DNA of 37,397 nt, taken from positions 1-37,397 of the forward strand of contig NZ_NFIT01000017.1 in assembly GCF_002159495.1 (NCBI RefSeq), written 5' to 3'. This document shows, in pieces, positions 17,376 through 25,238 of the stretch (position 1 is its first letter; each line of letters opens with the position of its first letter). The translations under genes were made by a program, and so were the position numbers. The notes beneath the pieces are model-generated. The model had not been told where the DNA came from, ran no database searches, and saw only the letters and a program-made list of their open reading frames with translations. Source of the DNA: Olsenella sp. An293. GTDB lineage: Bacteria > Actinomycetota > Coriobacteriia > Coriobacteriales > Atopobiaceae.

Positions 17376-17405
17376 CCGCACGCGCCCCGGATAGACGACA
17401 AGGAA

Positions 17406-17431
17406 GGGCGGGCCGCTCGGACGGCTCGCCC
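17406..17431. terminator. Bidirectional terminator between GNAT and anti-sigma genes
   Basis: GGGCGGGCCG pairs with CGGCTCGCCC around a six-base loop with one mismatch. On the minus strand TTCCTTGTC follows. It separates two convergent genes. Confidence 0.65.
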
Positions 17432-17458
17432 CTCCCGCAGCGCACGGTTGTCGCAGCT

Positions 17459-18595
17459 CTATGCGGTGTTCACGGGAATCTCCACGTCGCCCACGGTCAC
17501 GCTGACGACGTCGCCCGCGGCCACGATGCGGTCGTAGGTCGTCGCCTTGGAGACGGTTGTCGTGCCGTCACTGTGCTTCGCCGAAGAGCCGTTGGCGTCC
17601 GTGGCGTCGAACGTCGTCCCGTCTGCAAAGGTCACGACCACGGGGAGGCCCGTCACAGCAGCCTGCTCGGCCAGGGCCTCTTCGCTCACCTCGCCGGGAA
17701 GCGCGAGGTCGCGCGTCTGCCGGTTGATCGTGTAGTCCACCGTGACGCCGAGGGAGGATACCGCCACGGAGTCGATCGTAACGTCCGAGCCCTGCCACGT
17801 TGTTGTCTGGCTCGCTGGCAGGTCGACGGTCGTGTCCACGTAGTTCATCTCAAACTTGAGGTTCCAGTCACCGGCCGCCAGCGTCTTGAACTCCCCCTCA
17901 TCGGTGAAGATCTCGAGCTTGCTCATCGAGAAGCGCGCTGTGCGGCCCACAATGCCCGCGTCGTTCCACGTATGTATCCCCATGACCTGCACGAGCTGCA
18001 GCGTGTTGTCACCGGGGTCGGCATCGTAGAGCCGGACGAGACCGCCGCCGCTCATCGCGCCGTCCACACGCAGGAACGCGTCCCCCACGTACGTCAGCGT
18101 GCCGCCCTCGTGGAACTCGATCCCCTCGAGCGCGGCGGGATCCTCGAACTCAATCGAGTAGGCCACGGCGTAGTTGAACCGGTCGCCTGCCACGGCCTCG
18201 GCCGTCACGGTGACGCCGTTCGAGGTCGCGCTCGCACCGATCGGCCGGCCCACCTCGTTCAGGAGCTCGGTCTGGGCCGGCGCGCCGCCGAAGACGTCCG
18301 AGAGCACGTCGGCCGGGTTGGGCAGCACGCCCGCTGCCACGGCGACGGTGCCGCCCCCGCCCAGCGCGAGTGCCAGCGCGAGCCCGGCGGCGACGCGCGC
18401 CCAGCGGCGGGTGCGGCGCTTGGGAGGGCGCGCGGGCATGGTCAGGACCTCGGCAGGTGCCTCAGACCGAGCGTTCTTCTCGGCACTCTTTGCATCCGCG
18501 GCCGCGCGCAGGCCCTCGGTCATGCGCGCCTTTGCCTCATCGGAAAAGTGCAGGTCGCCCATCGAGGCGGTGTAGCTATCAAGCGGGGAAGTCAT
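17459..18595 (-). CDS. DUF4179-type anti-sigma-like membrane protein
   Basis: A 378-residue single-pass protein. The cytoplasmic N-terminal part (1-66) includes a helical stretch likely to bind the sigma factor. A membrane helix runs about 67-90 (VAAGLALALALGGGGTVAVA). The remaining 290 residues are a beta-rich external region as in DUF4179 proteins. Its start overlaps the end of the ECF sigma gene by 17 bp, so the pair is co-translated. Family knowledge: such proteins hold ECF sigma factors inactive until an envelope signal arrives. The signal here is unknown. Confidence 0.85.
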   Translation of the reverse strand: MTSPLDSYTASMGDLHFSDEAKARMTEGLRAAADAKSAEKNARSEAPAEVLTMPARPPKRRTRRWARVAAGLALALALGGGGTVAVAAGVLPNPADVLSDVFGGAPAQTELLNEVGRPIGASATSNGVTVTAEAVAGDRFNYAVAYSIEFEDPAALEGIEFHEGGTLTYVGDAFLRVDGAMSGGGLVRLYDADPGDNTLQLVQVMGIHTWNDAGIVGRTARFSMSKLEIFTDEGEFKTLAAGDWNLKFEMNYVDTTVDLPASQTTTWQGSDVTIDSVAVSSLGVTVDYTINRQTRDLALPGEVSEEALAEQAAVTGLPVVVTFADGTTFDATDANGSSAKHSDGTTTVSKATTYDRIVAAGDVVSVTVGDVEIPVNTA

Positions 18596-19106
18596 CGTAG
18601 TCTCCCTTCAGGTCGTCTCTGAGGCTCGCGCGGGCGCGGCTCAGGCGCTGGCGCACGGCGGCGTCCGTGGCGCCCACGATCCGCGCGACCTCGCGCGTTG
18701 GGTAGCCCTCGTAGTAGTGCAGGTAGACCGCCTCGCGCTGCGGCAGCGGGAGCGCCATCACGGCGCCGAGCACGCGCTCGTCGCGCCTCCGGAGCGCGTC
18801 CTCGCCGGGCGATTGTGCTGCAGCGGGCTCCGCCACGTCTGCGAGGGGTACCACGGTATGCGCGCCGCGGTCGCGCAGCAGGTTCCTGCAGGCGTTTATC
18901 GCCACGCGTATGACCCAGGCGCGCTCGTGGCCGAGGTCGCGAAACGGCTCCTCGCGGCAGATGAGCTTCACGAGCGTGTCCTGGCAGACGTCCTCGGCGT
19001 CGGCCGTCGAGCGCAGGTAGGTGTAGCACACACGCAGGACGAGGTCAGCGTAGTCGCGCACGAGCCGCTCGGGGTCGCGGTCGGGTGCATTGCGGGGGAT
19101 CTGCAT
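18579..19106 (-). CDS. RNA polymerase ECF sigma factor
   Basis: A 175-residue group IV sigma factor. Region 2 (about 17-75) contains DYADLVLRVCYTYLRSTADA and the -10-reading helix ERAWVIRVAINACRN. Region 4 (about 112-163) contains LPLPQREAVYLHYYEGYP and the HTH TREVARIVGATDAAVRQRLS for the -35 element. The start at 19106 was chosen because AGGAGG lies seven bases upstream; an earlier ATG six codons out has none. It is translationally linked to the DUF4179 gene and probably controls its own operon together with envelope genes elsewhere. Confidence 0.94.
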   Translation of the reverse strand: MQIPRNAPDRDPERLVRDYADLVLRVCYTYLRSTADAEDVCQDTLVKLICREEPFRDLGHERAWVIRVAINACRNLLRDRGAHTVVPLADVAEPAAAQSPGEDALRRRDERVLGAVMALPLPQREAVYLHYYEGYPTREVARIVGATDAAVRQRLSRARASLRDDLKGDYDDFPA

Positions 19107-19192
19107 CGGCCAGCCTCCTCTCATGTCCGTCTCTTCGTCTCTGGGATGCGGCCGCCATCCCGTCGCCTATCACACACGCCCGCACGCGAAAC

Positions 19193-19198
19193 GTGACA
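19193..19198 (-). promoter_or_regulatory. Candidate ECF-type -35 upstream of the sigma gene
   Basis: The minus strand reads TGTCACGTTTCGC, similar to the TGAAAC-GTTT-type -35 of autoregulated ECF promoters, about 90 bp before the start. A matching CGTC/CGTA-like -10 is not clear, so this is tentative. The remaining 19107-19447 gap holds only the dyad at 19230-19317 and a GATAAT -10 for the next gene. Confidence 0.3.
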
Positions 19199-19229
19199 GC
19201 CCAAACGAATCCTAGGGTGAGTCTCACGG

Positions 19230-19317
19230 CTCCATTTCCGCTATCGGCAAACTAGTCGTCGAAGAAGTCAACAGAATCTCGTGGTTATTCCGCCGATAAC
19301 GAAGGATAGCCATGGAG
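19230..19317. repeat. Weak dyad, CTCCAT/TATCGGC arms
   Basis: CTCCAT (19230-19235) and TATCGGC (19242-19248) are mirrored by GCCGATA (19292-19298) and ATGGAG (19312-19317), with non-matching sequence between half-sites. The core carries CGGCAAAC and CGAAGAAGTC, reminiscent of other element cores. Much weaker than the main elements. Confidence 0.4.
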
Positions 19318-19447
19318 TTGCCCTCAGTTGCAAAGGACTCACGACTTGGGACGTCATCGCCAACGTTCAACAACGTACGGGCCCCAGAGCATCCAATCTT
19401 AGTCGGCAAAATGCGCGATAATCCCCTCGGATAACTAAGGAGGCGCC

Positions 19448-19636
19448 ATGGACATCCCGCGCAGGCCATACCTCAGGTTCAACGAGTTCGGTGGGACGTC
19501 GCTCTGGTTCACGGGCGTCCCCGACCCTCCCTGCGACGTCCCGGACATCGAGGAAAAGGTCGAGGAGGCAACCGAGGAGATTCGACGGCTTGAGAGGCGG
19601 ATGCAGGAGAGGCACGATGACGCCGAGCGTGCTTGA
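19448..19636 (+). CDS. Small charged helical protein
   Basis: I do not recognise this 62-residue protein. Its N-terminal half is aromatic and proline-rich (RRPYLRFNEFGGTSLWF); its C-terminal half is a charged, probably coiled-coil helix (EEKVEEATEEIRRLERRMQE). It has one of the best ribosome sites in the window, AAGGAGG four bases before the ATG. A GATAAT -10 lies at 19417-19422. Its end overlaps the following GNAT by 20 bp in another frame. It may be an accessory or regulatory partner of that enzyme, but that is inference from overlap only. Confidence 0.7.
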   Translation: MDIPRRPYLRFNEFGGTSLWFTGVPDPPCDVPDIEEKVEEATEEIRRLERRMQERHDDAERA

Positions 19637-20099
19637 CATAGATCATGACCTGCGGCTCGTTCGACTGGACGCGCCGCCCGCCGAGGCGCTGTCGTGGTAC
19701 CAGGACCCCGAGACGCTCTGGATGGTCGACGGTAAGCGCGAGCCCTACACGCCGGAGCGGCTCGCGCGGATGTACGACTGGCTCTCGGGGCGCGGCGAGC
19801 TCAGGTTCATCGAGGTGCGCGACGAGGGCGCGGAGAGCGGCTGGCGTCCGGTCGGCGACGTCACGCTCTGCCCGGAAGACCTTCCCATCGTCATTGGCGA
19901 GAAGGACCAGCGGGCGCGACACGTCGGGCGGCGCGTGATCGAGGCCCTCTGCGAGAGGGCGCGCGGCCTCGGCTGGCGCGAGGTCCTCGTTGGCGAGATC
20001 TACGACTGGAACGTCGCGTCCCAGCGGTGCTTCTCGGCCGCCGGCTTTGAGCCCTACGAGCGCACCGACCGCGGCGCCCGTTGGCGGCGGGAACTGTAG
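19617..20099 (+). CDS. GNAT-family N-acetyltransferase (AAC(6')-like)
   Basis: A 160-residue acetyltransferase. The acetyl-CoA region is EKDQRARHVGRRVIEALCER at about 91-110, in which the usual GxG loop is replaced by RHVGRR. It is followed by VLVGEIYDWNVASQRCFSAA, the WNxxSxRcF helix shared with aminoglycoside 6'-N-acetyltransferases and streptothricin-type enzymes. The start at 19617 has GGAGAGG four bases upstream and lies inside the end of the small gene at 19448, giving translational coupling. Aminoglycoside modification is possible but not shown. Confidence 0.87.
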   Translation: MTPSVLDIDHDLRLVRLDAPPAEALSWYQDPETLWMVDGKREPYTPERLARMYDWLSGRGELRFIEVRDEGAESGWRPVGDVTLCPEDLPIVIGEKDQRARHVGRRVIEALCERARGLGWREVLVGEIYDWNVASQRCFSAAGFEPYERTDRGARWRREL

Positions 20100-20119
20100 T
20101 CAATGACGTAAGACGGCGA

Positions 20120-20149
20120 GGGGCCGCAAACGCTTGCGCTAGCGGCCCC
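20120..20149. terminator. Hairpin between convergent genes
   Basis: GGGGCCGC (20120-20127) and GCGGCCCC (20142-20149) form an 8-bp stem with a 14-base loop that can fold further (CGC/GCG). It lies 20 bp after the GNAT stop. There is no U-run, so efficiency is uncertain. Confidence 0.55.
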
Positions 20150-20225
20150 GAACCCAAAGACGACGCTGCCTGGGCTTCCCCACGTAGGTCTCCGTCGAGC
20201 TCCTTGTACCCTACCGAGGCGCGCG

Positions 20226-20501
20226 TCAATCAGAGGACCGACGACAATAGCGCACCACTGCCACGGCCGAGAAGAGCGTCGCCCAGACCATGAGGAATGC
20301 CGCGCCAAAGAACCAGCCATTGACCGTGTCCAAAATCGACGAATCGTCGACGACTGTGTTGCCCCACAGCACCGACGTAAGACACAGCGCAAGGAAGAAG
20401 TAGCCCGTCGCAACCAGCCCCAGCGTGCGGGCGCCAGGCCTGACGGTCGCGGCAGCCACAGGCAGCACGAGCACGGGGAGTCCAAGAGCAAAGGGAAGCA
20501 T
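20226..20501 (-). CDS. Small membrane protein of unknown function
   Basis: A 91-residue hydrophobic protein with about three membrane helices (2-20, 27-47, 63-83) and a short basic C terminus (RYCRRSSD). The start at 20501 has GGAG six bases upstream; the frame upstream is open antisense sequence and not part of the gene. It diverges from the XRE-membrane regulator at 20682 with a 180-bp shared control region, and has a TATAGT -10 at 20526-20531. The two may form a functional pair, but no family is recognised. Confidence 0.75.
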   Translation of the reverse strand: MLPFALGLPVLVLPVAAATVRPGARTLGLVATGYFFLALCLTSVLWGNTVVDDSSILDTVNGWFFGAAFLMVWATLFSAVAVVRYCRRSSD

Positions 20502-20525
20502 GGGCACTCCTTTCGGTCTGGGAAC

Positions 20526-20531
20526 ACTATA
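20526..20531 (-). promoter_or_regulatory. -10 box of the small membrane protein gene
   Basis: TATAGT on the minus strand lies 24 bp upstream of the ATG. The -35 region is too GC-rich to call. Confidence 0.4.
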
Positions 20532-20681
20532 GCCCGCTGCCGCGGCCGGCCGCGCGAAAGAATTGCCGAGAAGAGCATCATCCCAGCTCGCGACCATAGC
20601 AAAACCCTTTGCCATGCCTCTCGCCGCTGCTCGGGCACCCCTGGGCGGACGGGCGGGTACACTTGCCTCAAGGGAGGCACC

Positions 20682-21344
20682 ATGGACGAGCAGACCACCG
20701 AGAGGGCAACCGACCAAGCGACCGCGCAGCGAATCATCGGCGCGCGCATCCGCGAGTTCCGCGAGGCCGCGGGGCTCTCCCAGGCCGAGCTCGCGCGGCG
20801 CGTCTACGTCTCGCGGCAGACGGTCGGAAACTGGGAGGCGGGTCGCACTCTGGCGGACGTGCAGAGCCTCGTCCTTCTCGGCCAGGTCTTTGGGACGACG
20901 GTCGACGCAATCATAGGCGAGAAGGGCGCGCGGGCCGTGCGGTCGACCGCCAACGAGCGCCACGAGCTCCTGCGACTGCTCGCCCACTGCGCAACGCTGC
21001 TCGTCGTCTGCATCGTCCTCGTCTTCGTGCGCTACCTGCTCTCGCCTCTGCGAAACACGAACCCGACGATCGAGCCGCTGCGCGACCTCATGTTTCTGGT
21101 CATAATCGCCTGCGAGGCCATCCTCGCGCTCCGCGCCGTCCCTCGCCTCCGCGCGTTCATGCGCGAGCACGACCTTGCGGGCGCCGTCGCTGCGACGGCG
21201 TTTCTCGAGGGGCGCAACCCGGCGGAGGAGGTTCCGCATGACTTCCTGTTTCGCTGGTTCATCCCCTACTGGAAGGTCTGGCTGGTCGCGATCGTGGCCG
21301 TTGCCCTGGTTGCCGTCGCGCTCTATGTGGGAGAGCTTCCGTAG
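20682..21344 (+). CDS. XRE-type HTH regulator with membrane domain
   Basis: A 220-residue protein fusing an N-terminal XRE HTH (about 18-80: IGARIREFREAAGLSQAELA then RVYVSRQTVGNWEAGRTLAD) to a membrane part with about three helices (about 100-117, 133-152 and 193-215). The HTH resembles those of small Firmicutes regulators with appended transmembrane domains, suggesting a membrane-tethered transcription factor. The ATG has GGGAGG five bases upstream. It is divergent from the small membrane protein gene at 20226, a likely target. Confidence 0.87.
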   Translation: MDEQTTERATDQATAQRIIGARIREFREAAGLSQAELARRVYVSRQTVGNWEAGRTLADVQSLVLLGQVFGTTVDAIIGEKGARAVRSTANERHELLRLLAHCATLLVVCIVLVFVRYLLSPLRNTNPTIEPLRDLMFLVIIACEAILALRAVPRLRAFMREHDLAGAVAATAFLEGRNPAEEVPHDFLFRWFIPYWKVWLVAIVAVALVAVALYVGELP

Positions 21345-21383
21345 GGCCGACGTGAGATACTGGCATCGTCGCCGTTGCCGTCC

Positions 21384-21524
21384 GAGGGTGTGTACACCTC
21401 CCTTTGAGGGTATGTACGCCCCGCCATCGAGTGCGGGCAGCAAACCTGCAGGTCAGAGGGTTGCCGAGAAGAACACGAACTCGGGGAAGTGTACATACCC
21501 TAAGAGCTGGGTGTACATACCCTC
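21384..21524. repeat. Dyad element, GGGTATGTACA family, copy 3
   Basis: GGGTGTGTACA at 21386 and GGGTATGTAC at 21408 are 22 bp apart; the mirrored pair ends near 21524. The half-sites match but the spacers between them do not pair, unlike copy 2. The core has GCAAACCTGCAGGTCAGAGG and TTGCCGAGAAGAAC. It lies between two convergent genes. Confidence 0.88.
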
Positions 21525-21553
21525 GAAAGGGCGTCAGGTCAGGCGCCCCTCTG

Positions 21554-21574
21554 TTAATTGGGGACTGTCCCCAA
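21554..21574. repeat. GGGGACTGTCCCC palindrome forming the kinase C terminus
   Basis: TTAATTGGGGACTGTCCCC read on the minus strand encodes LGTVPN and the stop of the histidine kinase. The palindrome therefore lies inside the coding region. Confidence 0.85.
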
Positions 21575-22591
21575 CGTGCAGGTGAGGGTGGAGGCGGAGA
21601 GGCGGGCGGTGAGGGTCATGCCCTGGGCCTCGGCGAGCTTGGCGGCAACGGAGAGGCCCAGGCCCGAGCCCGCCGTCGAGCGCGAGGCGTCGGCCTGGTA
21701 GAAGCGCTCAAAGAGGCGGTCGACGTCGATGGCCGAGGGGTCGGCCACGGGGTTGGAGAACTCCACGACCACGCCGCTCTTCTCGCCGTCCTTCTCGCCC
21801 GCTGGTCGAACGCGCACCGCAAGCGGACCCGAGCCGTGCCGCAGCGCGTTCACCACGAGGTTCTCGACGATGCGAGCAAGCGCCTCCCGATCCGCCGTGA
21901 CCTCGATCGTCGAGTCCTCCATATCGAGCGCAGGCTCCCAACCGCGCGCCTCGAACTCCGGGTAATGGCCGAGAAGCACCTGCTCCAGCACCGGTCGTAA
22001 GGCAACCGTCCCCAGCTCAAGCGGGGTATCCGGGTCCGCCGCACGGGCGTACGAGAAGAGCTCGTCCAAAAGCCCGGACATTGCAGCCAGACGCGCGTCC
22101 GCAGCCGCGAGCTGCTTGTCCTTGCGCGCCGGGTCCGACTCCTCGCGGGCCAGCTGCAGGTAGCCGCGGGCGCCGGTGAGCGGCGTGCGCACGTCGTGGG
22201 AGAGCGCGGAGAGTCCGCGCGAGAACTCGTCGGCCGCGCGCAGGGCCGCCACGCGCTCCGCGTCCGCGGCGTCGATCTCAGAGTTAACGGCATCGACCAT
22301 GCCGACCATGCCCGGCAGGCGGCTGCCGCAGGTGAGCCGCGCGTTGCTCAGGCGCTCGCGGCGCGCCAGGAAGCGGGCCTGGCGCCCGAGCTCGGTCGCA
22401 TAGCACACACAGACGAAGAACGCCCCGAGTCCCAGGCCCACGAGCAGCAGCGCCGCGACCACGATTCCCTCGACCATCCGAAACCTCTCGACGACACCGA
22501 CCCACGACCCCATGGTAGAGCTTGCGAGCAACCACTCCGCGACCGACCGAAGCCAGCGGTAGAGCGGCTCGAGGAACGCGCTGGACATCAT
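21554..22591 (-). CDS. Sensor histidine kinase
   Basis: A 345-residue kinase with one clear membrane helix (about 41-64) and almost no external domain, as in intramembrane-sensing kinases. The H-box is SHDVRTPLTGARGYLQL with phosphoacceptor His132. The N-box is VENLVVNALRHG, the G1/F region is FSNPVAD and FERFYQADAS, and the G2-box is GSGLGLSVAAKLAE; all are intact. The start at 22591 overlaps the upstream permease stop (ATGA). The last six residues, LGTVPN, are encoded by a dispersed palindrome, so the native C terminus may have been replaced. The cognate regulator is at 25239; the ABC genes lie between. Confidence 0.94.
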   Translation of the reverse strand: MMSSAFLEPLYRWLRSVAEWLLASSTMGSWVGVVERFRMVEGIVVAALLLVGLGLGAFFVCVCYATELGRQARFLARRERLSNARLTCGSRLPGMVGMVDAVNSEIDAADAERVAALRAADEFSRGLSALSHDVRTPLTGARGYLQLAREESDPARKDKQLAAADARLAAMSGLLDELFSYARAADPDTPLELGTVALRPVLEQVLLGHYPEFEARGWEPALDMEDSTIEVTADREALARIVENLVVNALRHGSGPLAVRVRPAGEKDGEKSGVVVEFSNPVADPSAIDVDRLFERFYQADASRSTAGSGLGLSVAAKLAEAQGMTLTARLSASTLTCTLGTVPN

Positions 22592-23409
22592 GCGACGTCG
22601 CGCCTCGAGCCCACGAGGGTTCCGAGCGCGCCGCACGCCGCGCAGAGAGGCGCGCAGACGATGAGCGCGCGGACGGCGGGCGCGAACCCCGTGACGTCGA
22701 CGGCGAGCATGTCCGCGGCGCCGTTGCCAACTGCGGCCGTGGTGACGTAGGGCATCCAGGCGAAGGCCGCCTCGAGCGCGGGCTCCCAACCCAGACCAAA
22801 CATGTTGCTCACGAGCAGGAGAAAGGCGAAGAATCCCTGTTCCACGGCCGCGGAGAGGAGCAGGAACGCGACTATCACGGCAATCGCCTTGACGCGCGTG
22901 AGCTGCCCCACGAGCAGCACGACGAGCGCGTAGGCGCACGCGTGGAGCCAGCCCTCCCCCGCCCACGCCACGACCTGCCAGAGCGGCTCGACGTTTTCCA
23001 CGGGGCGCATGGTCACGATGACGCCGACGCCGCTGAACGCAAGGTAGGCAAGCAGGATGACGCCCGTGACGATGACCACGAGCAGGTACTTCTCGGTAAA
23101 GTAGGCGCCGCGCCCGCGCAGGGACGAGAGAAGCGTGCGGTCAAAGCCTGCGTCGGAGTCCACGCAGGAGAGGTGCGCCGCCACGAACACGGCGACCATC
23201 TGGACGAGCGTGATGCTCGCGCCGCGACCGGCGAGGCGAAGCGCCCCGGACCTGCCGGTGAGGCCGTCGTAGACGACACCGGACTCGAGCGGCCACCAGA
23301 TCGTGAAGACGGCGCTACCCAGGGTAGCAAGCGCGACGAGCGCGAGCACGGCCCATGGCCAGCGAGCACGCAGCGTGCGGTAGAGATCCGAGCGAAGCAG
23401 GGCCATCAT
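22588..23409 (-). CDS. ABC-2 type permease (lantibiotic-immunity-like), second
   Basis: A 273-residue membrane protein with about six helices, starting MMALLRSDLYRTLRARWPW, the amphipathic N terminus typical of LanE/LanG and BcrB-type permeases. It shares layout with the neighbouring permease, including the opening MxALLRSD, the helix pattern and the C-terminal SRRDVA, so the two are likely duplicates. The start at 23409 overlaps the preceding stop by ATGA, and its own stop overlaps the kinase start. It would pair with the ATPase at 24203 to clear or sense a membrane-active peptide. Confidence 0.88.
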   Translation of the reverse strand: MMALLRSDLYRTLRARWPWAVLALVALATLGSAVFTIWWPLESGVVYDGLTGRSGALRLAGRGASITLVQMVAVFVAAHLSCVDSDAGFDRTLLSSLRGRGAYFTEKYLLVVIVTGVILLAYLAFSGVGVIVTMRPVENVEPLWQVVAWAGEGWLHACAYALVVLLVGQLTRVKAIAVIVAFLLLSAAVEQGFFAFLLLVSNMFGLGWEPALEAAFAWMPYVTTAAVGNGAADMLAVDVTGFAPAVRALIVCAPLCAACGALGTLVGSRRDVA

Positions 23410-24206
23410 GCGACATCCCTCCTCGAGGCGAGCAGCGCGTCGGCAGCGACGGCGGCCACGGCGACCGGCGGACAGACGACGAGCGCGCGGAGAGCGGGCG
23501 CCAGCTGGACGGCGTTCTCTGCGGAGAGCATCGTTTGCGCCCCGGCACCGACCGCAGACGCGATCTCCGCGGGCAGCCACGGGCCCACGGCGGCCGTCAC
23601 CGTGAGGAACTCGCCGCCGAGAAGCGCTTGCAGGAAGTCGATCCCGATGAGCAGGCCGCCCTCGAGCAGCCCGCCTGCGCTGAGCACGGCAAACACCGTG
23701 GTCACGCTCTCGTTGCGCGTGATGTGGGCAACGAGCACCGTGAGCGCGACGTAGGGCGCGGCACAGAGCCACGAGCAGCCGAGCCAGGCCGCCACCTGCC
23801 ACGCGGGCTCGGGACTCGCCACCGGCACCCCGGAGACCAGCAGGCCGAGAAGCCCCACTACGAACGTGAACGCGATAAGGGCCGCGGCGAGCAGCAGCGA
23901 GAAGACGCACTTCTCGGCAAACCAGACCATGCGGGCACGCTCGCCGAGGGACGAGAGGACCGAGCGGGCGAACCCGATGTCAGTCCGGTCGCAGCATACG
24001 ATGGACGCCATGGCCGCAGCGAGGATCTGGACGCCCGTCATGGGGAGCGCCGAGCCGGTGAGGTCGTCGTAGAAGACGGGTCCCATGCTGGTCCAGCGCA
24101 TCACGAGGGCCGGCGCAAGCAGGAGAAACGCAACGATGCCGGCGGTGGCCCAGATCCAACGGGAATGAAGGACGCGATAGGCGTCCGAGCGGAGCAGAGC
24201 GATCAT
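23406..24206 (-). CDS. ABC-2 type permease (lantibiotic-immunity-like), first
   Basis: A 266-residue permease with about six membrane helices and the opening MIALLRSDAYRVLHSRWIW. A duplicate of the following gene in length, topology and end (ASRRDVA). The start at 24206 overlaps the ATPase stop in ATGA. A heterodimer of the two permeases with two copies of the ATPase is the expected complex, by analogy with LanFEG transporters. Confidence 0.88.
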   Translation of the reverse strand: MIALLRSDAYRVLHSRWIWATAGIVAFLLLAPALVMRWTSMGPVFYDDLTGSALPMTGVQILAAAMASIVCCDRTDIGFARSVLSSLGERARMVWFAEKCVFSLLLAAALIAFTFVVGLLGLLVSGVPVASPEPAWQVAAWLGCSWLCAAPYVALTVLVAHITRNESVTTVFAVLSAGGLLEGGLLIGIDFLQALLGGEFLTVTAAVGPWLPAEIASAVGAGAQTMLSAENAVQLAPALRALVVCPPVAVAAVAADALLASRRDVA

Positions 24207-25138
24207 CGGGCGCCACCGTCCCTCTCGCCGTCTGCGCCGCCCATGAGCTCGACGAAGTACTCCTCGATGTCGCGCTCCTGCTGGGCGAGCTCGCGGACCT
24301 CGATGCCTGCCGAGAAGCACGCGGAGCTGACCTCGTCGAGCGAGGCGCCGGTCACCACGAGCGCGCCGTCGGGCTCCGCGCGGAAGGTCGCCTGCGGGAG
24401 TGCCTGCTCAAGCAGGGCCAGGCCGCGCTCCGGCGCCGCCAGGCGCACGCGCACCGAGCTGCCGCAGCGCTCGTGGAGCTCCTCGTCGGTGAACTCGGCC
24501 GTGAGGTGACCGTCCGCGATGACGCCGAAGCGCGTGGCCACGCGGTCGAGCTGGTCGAGCACGTGGGAGGAGATCATGATCGTGACGCCGTGCTCGTGGT
24601 TGAGGCGCACGAGCGCGAGGCGCATGGCGCGCGTGGCCTCGGGGTCGAGTCCGTTGAAGGGCTCGTCAAGGAGCAGGAGGTCGGGACAGCCGACGAGCGC
24701 GAGCGCGAGTCCCAGGCGCTGCTTCATGCCGAGCGAGTAGGACTTCACGCGGCGGCGGTCCGTCGGGTCCAGGCCCACGAGGGCGAGCAGGTCGTCCGCA
24801 ACGTCGCCAGCGTGCGTCATGCCGAGCGCGAGCGCCTTGGCGACGAGGTTGTCGCGCGCGGTGAGGCTGGCGAGCACGCCGGGGCTCTCGATGAGGGCGC
24901 CGATGCGCGAGAAGCCCTGCGGCGTGGCGCCGCCGCGCCCCGGGTCGCCGAAGAGGACGACCTCGCCCGCCGTGGGACGCGCGAGACCCGCGACCATCTT
25001 CATCGTGGTCGACTTGCCGGAGCCGTTCTTGCCCACGAAGCCGTAGATGTCGCCGGAGGCGACGGTCATGTCCAGGTTGTCAACGGCCAGCTTGCGCCGA
25101 TAGCGCTTGGTGAGGCCATGCGTCTCGATGACGTTCAC
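24203..25138 (-). CDS. ABC transporter ATPase, LanF/BcrA-like
   Basis: A 311-residue ATPase energising the two permeases. Walker A is GKNGSGKST (36-44), the signature is YSLGMKQRLGLALAL near 143, in the SLGMKQR form typical of bacitracin/lantibiotic immunity ATPases, and Walker B is DLLLLDEPFNGLDPE near 160. The C-terminal 90 residues form the usual accessory region. The start is GTG at 25138 with GGAG six bases upstream. It begins the transporter part of the operon, 100 bp after the response regulator, behind a palindromic candidate operator. Confidence 0.95.
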   Translation of the reverse strand: MNVIETHGLTKRYRRKLAVDNLDMTVASGDIYGFVGKNGSGKSTTMKMVAGLARPTAGEVVLFGDPGRGGATPQGFSRIGALIESPGVLASLTARDNLVAKALALGMTHAGDVADDLLALVGLDPTDRRRVKSYSLGMKQRLGLALALVGCPDLLLLDEPFNGLDPEATRAMRLALVRLNHEHGVTIMISSHVLDQLDRVATRFGVIADGHLTAEFTDEELHERCGSSVRVRLAAPERGLALLEQALPQATFRAEPDGALVVTGASLDEVSSACFSAGIEVRELAQQERDIEEYFVELMGGADGERDGGAR

Positions 25139-25182
25139 GCGAGCTCCTTTCTAGAGGCTGCCTCCCAGTCTGGCAGGCAGAC

Positions 25183-25210
25183 CTTTAGAAACCGTGAGCC
25201 AAATCTAAAG
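25183..25210 (-). promoter_or_regulatory. Candidate response-regulator operator
   Basis: CTTTAGA (25183-25189) and TCTAAAG (25204-25210) are exact inverse copies 14 bp apart in the gap between the regulator and the ATPase gene. The size and place suit binding of an OmpR-type dimer and induction of the transporter genes. A second small inverted repeat (CTGCC/GGCAG) lies next to it, around 25159-25176. Confidence 0.45.
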
Positions 25211-25238
25211 AAAGCTTGAGGGTGAGGCGAGAGCAGGC

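Noticed and set aside
17459-18595. Simple secreted lipoprotein assignment for the DUF4179 gene.
   Set aside because: The hydrophobic helix starts only at about residue 67 behind a long charged cytoplasmic segment and has no lipobox; the overlap with the ECF sigma gene supports an anti-sigma-like role.
20226-21443. A 405-codon frame including the small membrane protein at 20226-20501.
   Set aside because: Only the last 91 codons look like protein. The rest is antisense to the XRE regulator, and the ATG at 20501 has a clear SD.
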